21,545 nucleotides of DNA, taken from assembly GCA_002470925.1 (NCBI GenBank), contig DKOX01000100.1:1-21545 (forward strand). Direction: 5' to 3'. Positions 6,341 to 13,935 of the stretch are shown piece after piece (positions within the stretch are counted from its first letter, which is position 1; the number at the start of each line of letters is the position of its first letter). The notes beneath the pieces are model-generated. The model had not been told where the DNA came from. It saw only the letters and a list, made by a program, of their open reading frames with translations, and searched no databases. Position numbers and translations under genes: made by a program. Source of the DNA: Opitutia bacterium UBA7350. Its GTDB lineage: Bacteria > Verrucomicrobiota > Verrucomicrobiia > Opitutales > Coraliomargaritaceae.

Positions 6341-7193
6341 GGTCGCAATAAGCATCGAGAATCTGGTAAAGGATTTTCCGGTTGGATTGAGGGGCAAGCA
6401 AGTGCGGGCTCTGGATGGTTTGAATCTTGAAGTGGGCGCCAATCAAATCTTTGGCTTGCTGGGTCCGAACGGCAGCGGGAAGAGCACCACGATCAAGGTT
6501 TTGCTTGGATTGCTGCGACCTTCAAGTGGGGCGGGTGCTATTTTTGGGATACCGGTGGGCAGTTTGGGGGCGCGGCGCGTTTTGGGTTACCTGCCGGAGG
6601 TCCCGCATTTTTATCGTTTTTTGACGGCTCGGGAATTGTTGCGGTATTATGCGCGGGTTTCGGGGTTGCCCCGCAGGGCACGGGAAGGGCGAATATCCGA
6701 GGTCTTGGAGCAGGTCGGAATGGAGTCGGCGGCGGGTCGGCGACTCGGGACTTATTCAAAAGGAATGCTGCAACGGGTGGGTTTGGCGCAGGCTTTGGTG
6801 CATGATCCGCAATTACTGGTCTTGGACGAACCGACTGCGGGGGTAGATCCGGAGGGAACCGCGGCGATTGGATCAATTCTTTGCGATTTAAAGGCGCAGG
6901 GTAAAACGATTCTCTTGAGTTCGCATCTTTTGGCGCAAATGGAGGGGCTCTGTGACCGGGTCGCAATTTTGAACAAGGGGCGACTTCTATGCGAAGGATC
7001 AGTCGAAGCATTATTGATTGAGGAGGGAGCGGATACTTATGTGACGGAGGGTTTGGATGCCTCGGGGCGGGCGGCAGTGGAAGCGGCGATTCGTGCTTCC
7101 GGCGGGCGTTTACGGGGAGTGGGGCCGGCGCGGCGCGGCCTGGAGGAGTTGTTTTCGCGGGCCATCAACAATGAAGGGGAGGAAGCGAGATGA
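6333..7193 (+). CDS. ABC transporter ATP-binding protein (ABC-2 type exporter)
   Basis: This is the cytoplasmic ATPase of an export-type ABC system, 286 residues from the ATG at 6333. Visible are Walker A GPNGSGKST (44-52), Q-loop region LGYLPEVPHFYRFLTARE, signature YSKGMLQRVGLAQAL (YSKGM is common in this subfamily instead of LSGGQ), Walker B LLVLDEPTAGVDPEG, and the switch His in LLSSHLL. A C-terminal extension of about 70 residues follows, as in CcmA/GldA/NatA-like proteins. A TTG at 6321 in the same frame is possible, but the ATG overlaps the acyP stop by the compact ATGACTGA arrangement. The stop overlaps the start of the permease gene by ATGA. The transported substrate is not known. 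Confidence 0.93.
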   Translation: MTEVAISIENLVKDFPVGLRGKQVRALDGLNLEVGANQIFGLLGPNGSGKSTTIKVLLGLLRPSSGAGAIFGIPVGSLGARRVLGYLPEVPHFYRFLTARELLRYYARVSGLPRRAREGRISEVLEQVGMESAAGRRLGTYSKGMLQRVGLAQALVHDPQLLVLDEPTAGVDPEGTAAIGSILCDLKAQGKTILLSSHLLAQMEGLCDRVAILNKGRLLCEGSVEALLIEEGADTYVTEGLDASGRAAVEAAIRASGGRLRGVGPARRGLEELFSRAINNEGEEAR

Positions 7194-8008
7194 GCGGGCG
7201 CATCGATCAGATTTTGGCGGTGTGTGGGCTGACCTTTACGGAGGCGGTGCGGCAGAAGTTCTTTTATATTGTTGTTTTGATTGGCTGTGGAATGTTGCTG
7301 GGTTCTGGATATTTTCAACAATTCGATTTTGGGATAGACGAATTAAAATTTGTGATCGATTTCAGCTTTGGGACTTTATTTTTCCTGGGGTCGATTTTGG
7401 TAATCACGGCGGGCACCCAGCTCTTTTACAGCGAGATTGAAAATCGCACTGCGCATACCCTCTTGGCGAAACCGATTCGGCATTTTGATTTTTTGCTGGG
7501 GAAGCTGTGCGGGGTGCAATTATTGATGCTCTTGTTCGTGATGATACTGTGTGGGTTATTGACGGGCTTGTTGTATTTGCGGGTGCAGGCGCTTCCGTTT
7601 ATGGAGGGGGATGTGCTCGTGCGTTATGGGGAATTATGGCTTTATGGATTTTTGCAATGGGCCCGGTTTGGGGTTTTGGGCGCGGTTTGTTTATTAGTGG
7701 GTAGTTTCGCGCGCTCGTACCTTTATGCGATGATGGTTTCGTTCTTTTTTATGCTGGTGGGTCAGTTGCAATATATTGCACAGGAAAGTTACCGTGAGAT
7801 TGCGTTTTTGCCCTTGCGATGGCTGGTGCAGGCCTTGGCTTGGGTCTTTCCGAACCTGCAGGTTTTTAACGTGGGCGATCAATTGGGTCATATGCAGGCA
7901 GAGGGGCTTCCCTTCTTGGTAGTGCTCCAGCTTTTGTGGTATGCGGCGGCTTATATTTTGGTGTATTTATGGTTGGCGTGGTGGAATTTTAAACGGCGGG
8001 AGCTTTAA
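7190..8008 (+). CDS. ABC-2 family transporter permease
   Basis: This integral membrane protein of 272 residues has about six hydrophobic segments: FFYIVVLIGCGMLLGSGYF, FGTLFFLGSILVITAGTQLF, LCGVQLLMLLFVMILCGLLT, FGVLGAVCLLVGSFA, LYAMMVSFFFMLVG and FLVVLQLLWYAAAYILVYLW. The cytoplasmic stretch YSEIENRTAHTLLAKPIRHF, after the second segment, is the conserved coupling region of ABC-2 permeases. It overlaps the ATPase gene by four bases (ATGA), and its TAA overlaps the next start (TAATG), so translation of the three genes is probably coupled. A GGAGG sequence precedes its start, unlike most genes in this window. It pairs with the ATPase to form an exporter of unknown substrate. Confidence 0.9.
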   Translation: MSGRIDQILAVCGLTFTEAVRQKFFYIVVLIGCGMLLGSGYFQQFDFGIDELKFVIDFSFGTLFFLGSILVITAGTQLFYSEIENRTAHTLLAKPIRHFDFLLGKLCGVQLLMLLFVMILCGLLTGLLYLRVQALPFMEGDVLVRYGELWLYGFLQWARFGVLGAVCLLVGSFARSYLYAMMVSFFFMLVGQLQYIAQESYREIAFLPLRWLVQALAWVFPNLQVFNVGDQLGHMQAEGLPFLVVLQLLWYAAAYILVYLWLAWWNFKRREL

Positions 8009-8817
8009 TGAAGGCAAAGAGCGCAGTTGAATATCCCCTTTTGGAACGCTTGCAAAGTTGGGCGGTGGCATTGCTGGTTCTGGTGGGAGCTGCGCTGGTT
8101 CTAAAACCGGTCAAAGACGTTTGCTGGGAGGCGGTTCAGGCGGGGCAGGCAGAATTGCGTGTCGATTCCCTGAATGAGTCGGTAGGGCAGGGCGTCGTGC
8201 TGGGGGTTTTGGGCGGCTTGCGCTCCCTGGTGGCTGATTTTGCCTGGTTAGAGTTGAACCGCAAGTGGGAGGCGCGTGACCGAGCGGGACTGGGCGCAAT
8301 GATCCAATTGGTCACGAGTATTGATCCACGACCGGAGTTTTTTTGGATCAACAGTGCGCGCATGATCGGCTATGATGTCCCCCACTGGCGGATTGCGGAA
8401 GCGGGTGGCTATGGTTTGGTGTCTGAAACGGAGCAAGCCACCATCAATATGGAGCAGGCGATGCAGGCGCTGGCACTTCTGGACCAGGCCTTGAGCTATC
8501 ATTCTGGCAGTGCGCGCTTGAAGCTGGAAATCGGCCAGATCTATTTGAATCGTCTCCAGAATTATGAATTGGCGGCGGATTGGTTTCTCAAGGCCACAAA
8601 AGAAAAAGATGCGCCGTATTTCGCGGGGCGCGTCTATGCGGATTTGTTGGTCCGTTTGCATCGGGAGAGGGAAGCCTATGCCTTTTTGAAGGAACTATAT
8701 TTGAATTTGCCGGAGGATCCCATGGCGCAGGGGGATATTGTTTTGGAGCGGATTCGTGAATTGGAGGAACGGCTGGGCTTGGCGGGGGAAGCGGTTTTCC
8801 ACTCAGGTGCAGATTAA
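8008..8817 (+). CDS. TPR-like membrane-anchored protein linked to the ABC-2 exporter
   Basis: The protein has 269 residues. One membrane segment near the N-terminus (about 18-34, AVALLVLVGAALVL) is followed by the stretch GGLRSLVADFAWLELNRKWE, a Pro/aromatic region (TSIDPRPEFFWINSARMIGY) and a helical repeat region (QALALLDQALSYHSGSARLK, IGQIYLNRLQNYELAADWFL, and others) that looks like two or three TPRs. The LRSLVADF.W..L phrase followed by a TPR tail recalls proteins I know from Verrucomicrobia, Planctomycetes and Deltaproteobacteria, but no function is established that I can name. Its start overlaps the permease stop (TAATG), which makes it a likely accessory part of the exporter. Most of it is probably on the periplasmic side, by the position of the single anchor. 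Confidence 0.8.
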   Translation: MKAKSAVEYPLLERLQSWAVALLVLVGAALVLKPVKDVCWEAVQAGQAELRVDSLNESVGQGVVLGVLGGLRSLVADFAWLELNRKWEARDRAGLGAMIQLVTSIDPRPEFFWINSARMIGYDVPHWRIAEAGGYGLVSETEQATINMEQAMQALALLDQALSYHSGSARLKLEIGQIYLNRLQNYELAADWFLKATKEKDAPYFAGRVYADLLVRLHREREAYAFLKELYLNLPEDPMAQGDIVLERIRELEERLGLAGEAVFHSGAD

Positions 8818-8856
8818 TCGTTGCGTGCGATCGGGTATTCAGGGCAATAAAGAGGG

Positions 8857-9684
8857 ATGAATGGAAATCGCCAGGCGCAGGCACGTCACGCTACGGAACT
8901 CCGGCAGCGCATCAACGCGGGTCGTGAGGCAGTCAAAAGCCAGATCGGGTTTTTCACTCGCCAGTTTGGGGAGGTGCCCAGCGAATGGAAAGCGGATGAT
9001 ACCCGTGTGACCTTTGCGGATTTTGCAATTTCAGAGCAAGTCGCGATGCGTCTGCGGCGCGATTTCCCGCAGGATGATTTCTGTAGTGAGGAGTCAGCTC
9101 CAATGAATGAGGATCAGGCTTTGGAGGCACCGTTTGCCTGGGTGTTGGATCCGATTGACGGGACAAATAATTACGCGCTGGGTTTCCCGGTTTGCGCGGT
9201 TTCGCTGGCGCTTTTATATGAAGGCGAGCCGGTTTATGGGTTTTTATATGAGCATGTGACGGGAAGTATTTTAGAGGGCGGGGCGGGGTATGGTCTCTTT
9301 CGAGATCGCAAACGGCTCGACCGGGATGCCTTGGCAGCAGAAGCTCAAACGATGCTGGGCTTGCATTTTCCAATGCCGACTGAACAACTACGGGCGCTGG
9401 AGCCTTTGCTATCGCGTTATCGGGTGCGTTGTCTGGGGAGCGGGGCACTCGCTTTGTCGCAGGTTGCGACCGGGTATTTGAGCGGGGCGGTCGATTTTCG
9501 CGTGAAAGTCTGGGATTTAGGGGCGGCTTACGCGCTCTGCGGAGCGAGTGGGGTGCAGGTCCAATTTATCGGAGCAAGCCCTTTTCCTTTAAAACGTTTT
9601 AACCCTCAGATGGAGTTTTGCCCGTATTATGCCGGCACCGAGGCGTTTCTACGGGAGATAGAATTCTGCCTGGGGGAGGGCTGA
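8857..9684 (+). CDS. Inositol monophosphatase family phosphatase
   Basis: This is a Mg-dependent sugar or polyol phosphatase of 275 residues. The family metal ligands are present: Glu78/Glu79 in FCSEES, Asp98 and Asp101 in VLDPIDGTNN (96-105), and Asp220 in VKVWDLGAAYAL. The KADDTRVTFAD segment (45-55) corresponds to the usual KxDxSPVTxAD. The substrate cannot be fixed from the sequence: inositol phosphate, histidinol phosphate (HisN type) or another sugar phosphate are all possible. It starts 39 bases after the TPR-like gene on the same strand, with AGAGGG directly before the ATG, and ends 6 bases before the stop of the convergent hemA. It may be transcribed with the exporter genes. Confidence 0.9.
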   Translation: MNGNRQAQARHATELRQRINAGREAVKSQIGFFTRQFGEVPSEWKADDTRVTFADFAISEQVAMRLRRDFPQDDFCSEESAPMNEDQALEAPFAWVLDPIDGTNNYALGFPVCAVSLALLYEGEPVYGFLYEHVTGSILEGGAGYGLFRDRKRLDRDALAAEAQTMLGLHFPMPTEQLRALEPLLSRYRVRCLGSGALALSQVATGYLSGAVDFRVKVWDLGAAYALCGASGVQVQFIGASPFPLKRFNPQMEFCPYYAGTEAFLREIEFCLGEG

Positions 9685-9690
9685 ATGGGT

Positions 9691-10758
9691 TCAAACGTTT
9701 TGGTTTTTCTCGATTGGCATAAAGGAGCGGCGACGCAGTTGTAGCCAGAGTTGCCAAGCCTGCGCGTTTAAGAGGACATGCGCCTGTTCGCATTCGGCGT
9801 TGCGGCGCGCCAGGTTTTCGTTGGCAATTGCGGCGAGGTCATCGAGGTTATAGAGGTAGCAGTTTTCGAGTTTGTTAAGGCTGGGGTCAAGGTCACGAGG
9901 CATCGCCAGATCGATAAGGAAAAAGGGTTGGGCGGGGCGCACACGCCGGGCGGCGCGGAAGTCCTCGTGTCTCAGGATGAGGCCGGGGGCAGCGGTTGAG
10001 CTAATGACGATATCAAATTGTTCCAGGGATTTATGGATTTGTTCGAAGGGTAGATGGTCGGCATCCAGTTGAGCGGCGAGGTGTTCGGCGTTTTGTGTGG
10101 TGCGGCTGGAGACCGCAAGCTGCTGGACGCCGCGGTTCCTGAGGGCTTGAGCGGTGCGTTGCCCGACTTCGCCGCTTCCGATTAAGAGCACGCGACTGTT
10201 TTGGAGTTTGCCGAAGATTCGTTTGGCGAGGTCTGCGGCGATGTTGCCAATACTAACTTGCCCTTTGTCGATACCGGTTTGGGTGCGGACAATTTTTGCA
10301 GTTTGGAAGCTTTTTTCGAAGAGGCGGTTGAGGATGGATCCGGTGTTTTCAAATTCCTGCGCGGTCGCGAGGGCTTGTTTCATTTGGCCGAGAATTTCCG
10401 TTTCGCCAAGAATTTGGGAGTCGAGGCCTGCCGCGAGGGAAAAGGCGTGTTGAATGGCGCTGAGATTGTGCAAACGGTATGCGTGGGCGACGAGTAGCTC
10501 GTTCTTGATATTGAGCGAACGGCAAAGGATCTCGCGAATGCTATGCTGGGCATTTTCATTGCGGGCGTGAACGTAGATTTCAAGGCGGTTGCAGGTGGAG
10601 AGCACGAGGCTCTCGGAGAAGTCACGACACTCGCGAAGTTCTTGCAGTAGCGCCGGGATTTTATCTGGACTCAGGGCAAGGCGTTCTCGGACTTCAAGCG
10701 GGGTTTCGTGATGGGAACAACCCAGCACGAAGAGAGACTGCAAATTCGGTTTGCTCAT
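9691..10758 (-). CDS. hemA: Glutamyl-tRNA reductase, short C-terminus
   Basis: HemA reduces glutamate bound to tRNA-Glu to glutamate-1-semialdehyde, the first committed step of C5-pathway haem synthesis. Visible are the catalytic Cys56 in LSTCNRLEIYVHA, GLDSQILGETEILGQMKQAL, KIVRTQTGIDKGQVSIGNIA, the NADP-binding GSGEVGQRTAQALRNRG, and FLIDLAMPRDLDP. The protein has 355 residues against about 420 in most bacteria. The missing part is most of the C-terminal dimerisation domain, which stops after the first long helix (WQLWLQLRRRSFMPIEKNQN). I see no frameshifted continuation, because the convergent IMPase gene ends 6 bases away. The start overlaps the stop of the HemX-like gene by ATGA. It is the last gene of the hemH cluster. 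Confidence 0.95.
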   Translation of the reverse strand: MSKPNLQSLFVLGCSHHETPLEVRERLALSPDKIPALLQELRECRDFSESLVLSTCNRLEIYVHARNENAQHSIREILCRSLNIKNELLVAHAYRLHNLSAIQHAFSLAAGLDSQILGETEILGQMKQALATAQEFENTGSILNRLFEKSFQTAKIVRTQTGIDKGQVSIGNIAADLAKRIFGKLQNSRVLLIGSGEVGQRTAQALRNRGVQQLAVSSRTTQNAEHLAAQLDADHLPFEQIHKSLEQFDIVISSTAAPGLILRHEDFRAARRVRPAQPFFLIDLAMPRDLDPSLNKLENCYLYNLDDLAAIANENLARRNAECEQAHVLLNAQAWQLWLQLRRRSFMPIEKNQNV

Positions 10759-11612
10759 GGAATCTGCTGTTCGGGCTGGTTTGGGGTCGCGCCGGGTTGG
10801 CGGGCTGTTTGGACGGGCCAGAGGGAGAGCAGGGCTAAAATGAAGAGCGTAATCGTGGCGTAGGCGTGGCGACGGGTGACGAGTTTTTTGCGGAGGCGAA
10901 GCAGCACGACCATCAGGTATCCGAACCAGACAATGCCGGTCATGCTGAGTTTGAAGAGGGGGACCCGGTCAGGGTTGTCGAACCAAAACAGCGCGCCGAA
11001 TACGAGGGCGGCGGAGAGGCAGATTGTTCCGGTAATGAGGAGCCGCCAGGCGATCGTGTCGAGTTGTTGAACGGAGGGAAGGAGGGCATAGATCCCGCGG
11101 TGGTGCTTGCGCTTCAGGCCATGTTGTTGGAGGAGAAACATGGCAGAAACGAGCGCGAGGATCGTTAGGACGCCATAACTGAAAATCGCCAGGGCGGCAT
11201 GGAGTTCAATCCAGGGCTCGCCCCCGAAGCGTCCGGCGGGATAGGGTTGATCCCAGGCGGTGAAGAGGGTTGCGGTCAGTCCGAGGAGAGCGGAGAATGA
11301 GGCGGTGAAAAACCCGAGGAGACGGAGTTGGCAAACCGGACCAACAATGAAGTAGAGGAGGACTGCCGACCAGGAGATGAACTGAGCGACTTCAAAGGGA
11401 TTGCCGAGCGGGCAACCGCCGACGCTGGCGCCGCGAAGATTTAGGGCAAGCGTTTGGATAAGGAAAGCCACACTGACAAGGGGTAACAAGCCCATGCGGG
11501 GGTATGGCTTGGAGCGCAGGATGCCGTAGAGTCCCAGGCAGGCGCTCAGTCCGTAGAGAATCGTAGCGGCAAGGTAGACGCTGCGATCGCTGAGGTCGAG
11601 GGTTTCGAGCAT
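10755..11612 (-). CDS. HemX/CcsA-like cytochrome c assembly family membrane protein
   Basis: This polytopic protein of 285 residues has about eight hydrophobic segments. Features of the CcsA/HemX family are NPFEVAQFISWSAVLLYF (71-88) and WIELHAALAIFSYGVL (134-149, with the conserved His138). The tryptophan-rich haem-handling WWD motif of true CcsA is not present: the corresponding stretch reads ALFWFDNPDRVPLFKLSMTG. It is therefore closer to HemX, a protein often found next to hemA and thought to affect HemA levels. A haem or cytochrome assembly role is the alternative. It overlaps hemA by four bases and follows hemH with 9 bases between, so the three genes form one operon. Confidence 0.85.
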   Translation of the reverse strand: MLETLDLSDRSVYLAATILYGLSACLGLYGILRSKPYPRMGLLPLVSVAFLIQTLALNLRGASVGGCPLGNPFEVAQFISWSAVLLYFIVGPVCQLRLLGFFTASFSALLGLTATLFTAWDQPYPAGRFGGEPWIELHAALAIFSYGVLTILALVSAMFLLQQHGLKRKHHRGIYALLPSVQQLDTIAWRLLITGTICLSAALVFGALFWFDNPDRVPLFKLSMTGIVWFGYLMVVLLRLRKKLVTRRHAYATITLFILALLSLWPVQTARQPGATPNQPEQQIP

Positions 11613-11621
11613 GGCGCAGGT

Positions 11622-12698
11622 TTAGCGTTTCATGGGTGCAACGTATGCGGGCGGAGTGGCGTGGTTTGTCTCGTAAGCTCCACGCTGCCAAAGCCGCACA
11701 CGGTCTGCGAGGAATTCGATAAAGCGCGGATGGGTGTTGAGGCAGGGGATTTGTTCGTAGGATTCGCCGCCGGCCTCGATGAAGGTCTCGCGACCCTCGA
11801 CTGCGATTTCCTCAAGGGTTTCCAGGCAGTCGGCGGTAAAGGCGGGGCAGATGACCTTGACGTTTTTGTGGCCGTCCTCGGCGAGTTGCTCGAGGGTTTG
11901 GTCGGTGTAGGGTTGGAGCCAGGGTTCGCGTCCAAGCCGGGACTGAAAGGTGATGCGGTATTTATCGGGGGAAAGTCCCGCGGCCTTGACGAATTTTTCA
12001 ACGGTCATGGCGCACTGGTGGCGATAGCAGGTGGCGTGCGCGGGGTGGCAGGTGTTGCAACAGTCGGGAGTTGTGAGGCAGTGCTGATGAGAGGGATCAC
12101 CTTTGATGAGATGGCGCTGCGGGATGCCGTGAAAGGAAAAGAGCAGCTGATCGAAATCTTCTTTTTCGAGTGCGGGTCGTGCGGTTTCTACCAATGCTTC
12201 AATGTAGCCCGGCTCTTGGTAATAGGGAGGAAGGAGGGTGGTCTTGAGCCCGGGCGCATGTTTGCGTACAGCCTCCATGAGGTGAACCACCGCGGTCTCA
12301 TAGCTGGACATCGCGTAGTGTGGGTACATGGGAATGATAAAGCAATCATCGACGCCTTGGTCGAGGAGTTTGAGAAGGGCGTCTTCAGTGGTGGGGTTGC
12401 CGTAGCGCATGCCGAGTTCAGTGGGGAGTCCGGTGCTTTGGGCAAGGGCGGCTTGTTGTGCGCGCGATGTCAGGACAAGGGGAGAGCCCTCGGGTTTCCA
12501 AATGCTGGCATAGGCCTCGGCGGACTGGCGGGGGCGCTTGGGTAGGATGAAGCAATGGACGATGAGCCAGCGGATAAGTTTGGGAGCGTCAAGGACCCGC
12601 TCGTCCATCAGGAATTCGCGGAGGTAGTTGCGTACGTCGTTGACCTCGGTGGAGTCGGGTGATCCGAGGTTGAGTAAGATAAGACCTTGTTTGGACAT
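11622..12698 (-). CDS. hemH: Ferrochelatase with internal cysteine cluster
   Basis: HemH inserts ferrous iron into protoporphyrin IX, the last step of classical haem synthesis. The protein has 358 residues. Motifs are LLNLGSPDS (8-16), the catalytic His190 in LFSFHGIPQRHL, FQSRLGREPWLQPYT (251-265), and Glu293 in CLETLEEIAVEGRE. Six cysteines lie within residues 207-229 (207, 213, 214, 217, 224, 229), just after the catalytic His. An internal Cys cluster of this kind is known to bind a [2Fe-2S] centre in one class of bacterial ferrochelatases, so a cluster is likely here too, as inference. The ATG at 12698 is the first gene start of the hemH-hemX-like-hemA operon, with no Shine-Dalgarno sequence. 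Confidence 0.96.
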   Translation of the reverse strand: MSKQGLILLNLGSPDSTEVNDVRNYLREFLMDERVLDAPKLIRWLIVHCFILPKRPRQSAEAYASIWKPEGSPLVLTSRAQQAALAQSTGLPTELGMRYGNPTTEDALLKLLDQGVDDCFIIPMYPHYAMSSYETAVVHLMEAVRKHAPGLKTTLLPPYYQEPGYIEALVETARPALEKEDFDQLLFSFHGIPQRHLIKGDPSHQHCLTTPDCCNTCHPAHATCYRHQCAMTVEKFVKAAGLSPDKYRITFQSRLGREPWLQPYTDQTLEQLAEDGHKNVKVICPAFTADCLETLEEIAVEGRETFIEAGGESYEQIPCLNTHPRFIEFLADRVRLWQRGAYETNHATPPAYVAPMKR

Positions 12699-12730
12699 AG
12701 CTTAAGTGAAGCGGGGGAGTTGGCGGTCTG

Positions 12731-13852
12731 TCAAACCGAAGGCGACTTTGTGCGAAATGCTTTTGGGGAGCATTGGTTGTGTTTTTTAAACCAGGCGGAG
12801 AAATGTTGGGCTTCGGGATAGCCGGATCGACGGCCGACTTCCATGATGGGGATGCGGGTTGAGCGAAGAAGTTGGCGGGCCTGATGGAGGCGGGCCTGGG
12901 TTATGAGGCGGAGGGGACTGGTTTGAAGCTCGGCGTTGAGGGCGAGTTCAAGGGCGCGACGGGAAGCACCGGCGCGCTGTGCGAGGTTAGCGGCGTCAAG
13001 ATTGGGGTCGGCCAGGTGGTCGCTGACTATTTGCTGGGCGCGTTGGGTAAGCCGGGCGCGATTGGAAGGGAGGGTTGATTGGCGGGGAAGGAGGCGTAAT
13101 TTTCCGGGATGGTGAGGGCCAGAGGGAAGGGGTTTTTTGGAAAGCTGGGCGTGTAGGATTTTGGCGGCACGGTAACCGCAGGCGTGAACCGGGAGTTCAA
13201 AGCTGCTGATTTCGAGACCCGCGAAGATGGATTCGGAGGGATCGTTGTCGACTCCAAGGATGAGGAGATCGCGCCCGCAAGGGAGTTTTGATTTTTGAGC
13301 TTCGAGAATAATTTCGCGGGCGAGGCGGTCATTATTACAAAAGATGCCGAGCGGTCTGGCGGAGAGCGAGGTGAATTGTTTCAAGTTTTCACTGAAGGGC
13401 AGGGTGTGATCCCATGGGTGCAGTGAATGGTTTTGGATGGTATCTTTAAATCCCTGCCGGCGAAGTTGCGTATAATGAATACTGTCGGAGCCGCAGAAGG
13501 CGAACTGGCGGGCGCCTTGCCGGAGGAGGTGTTTTGCGGCGAGTTGACCGAGGGCAAAATCGTTAATCGTTACGGTGGGTACGGCCGTGATTTTGGAGAA
13601 ATTAAAGAGGTTAACGGCGTGCACCCTGTGTTCGAGTAAGCCGTTGAGCCAGTTGTCGCTCACGAAGGTGCCGATGGCGCCTGCCAGTTGGCGCGATTGG
13701 GCGAGTTGAAACAGTTTTGCCTCAAAGCCAATTTGCAGCGGCACCAGTCGCCAATCGAGCTGATGATCGTTCAGATAGTCCGCGACTCCGCGAAAGATAC
13801 TGGCGGCGTGGCGAAAATTGGAGTCAAAGGCAATGGCAATACTGGTGGGCAT
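12731..13852 (-). CDS. XylR-type transcriptional regulator (LacI-like sensor plus AraC DNA-binding domain)
   Basis: This is a 373-residue regulator of the XylR type. Residues 1 to about 260 form a periplasmic-binding-protein-like sensor (IAIAFDSNFRHAASIFRGVA, SARPLGIFCNNDRLA, LLILGVDNDPSESIFAGLEI). The last 105 residues form an AraC DNA-binding domain with two helix-turn-helix units (LAQRAGASRRALELALNAEL, and VGRRSGYPEAQHFSAWFKK followed by CSPKAFR). Members sense a sugar and usually activate nearby catabolic genes. It is divergent from gmd across an AT-rich 83-base gap, and no sugar catabolism genes are beside it. The ligand and targets are unknown; control of itself or of gmd-fcl is only a possibility from position. 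Confidence 0.9.
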   Translation of the reverse strand: MPTSIAIAFDSNFRHAASIFRGVADYLNDHQLDWRLVPLQIGFEAKLFQLAQSRQLAGAIGTFVSDNWLNGLLEHRVHAVNLFNFSKITAVPTVTINDFALGQLAAKHLLRQGARQFAFCGSDSIHYTQLRRQGFKDTIQNHSLHPWDHTLPFSENLKQFTSLSARPLGIFCNNDRLAREIILEAQKSKLPCGRDLLILGVDNDPSESIFAGLEISSFELPVHACGYRAAKILHAQLSKKPLPSGPHHPGKLRLLPRQSTLPSNRARLTQRAQQIVSDHLADPNLDAANLAQRAGASRRALELALNAELQTSPLRLITQARLHQARQLLRSTRIPIMEVGRRSGYPEAQHFSAWFKKHNQCSPKAFRTKSPSV

Positions 13853-13935
13853 TTTAATAAATGTAGCAAATATATAAAAATTAATACGTAAATACGAAAA
13901 GACAAGGCAATCTTTATTATGTTATGCTACGACTC

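Noticed and set aside
11661..12545. A 294-codon open frame on the plus strand opposite hemH.
   Set aside because: The minus frame is an unmistakable ferrochelatase, and the plus frame shows no family features.
13853..13935. Promoters for gmd and the XylR-type gene in the AT-rich gap.
   Set aside because: Several AT-rich hexamers such as TATTAT are present, but no pair with proper spacing stands out, so no site is called.
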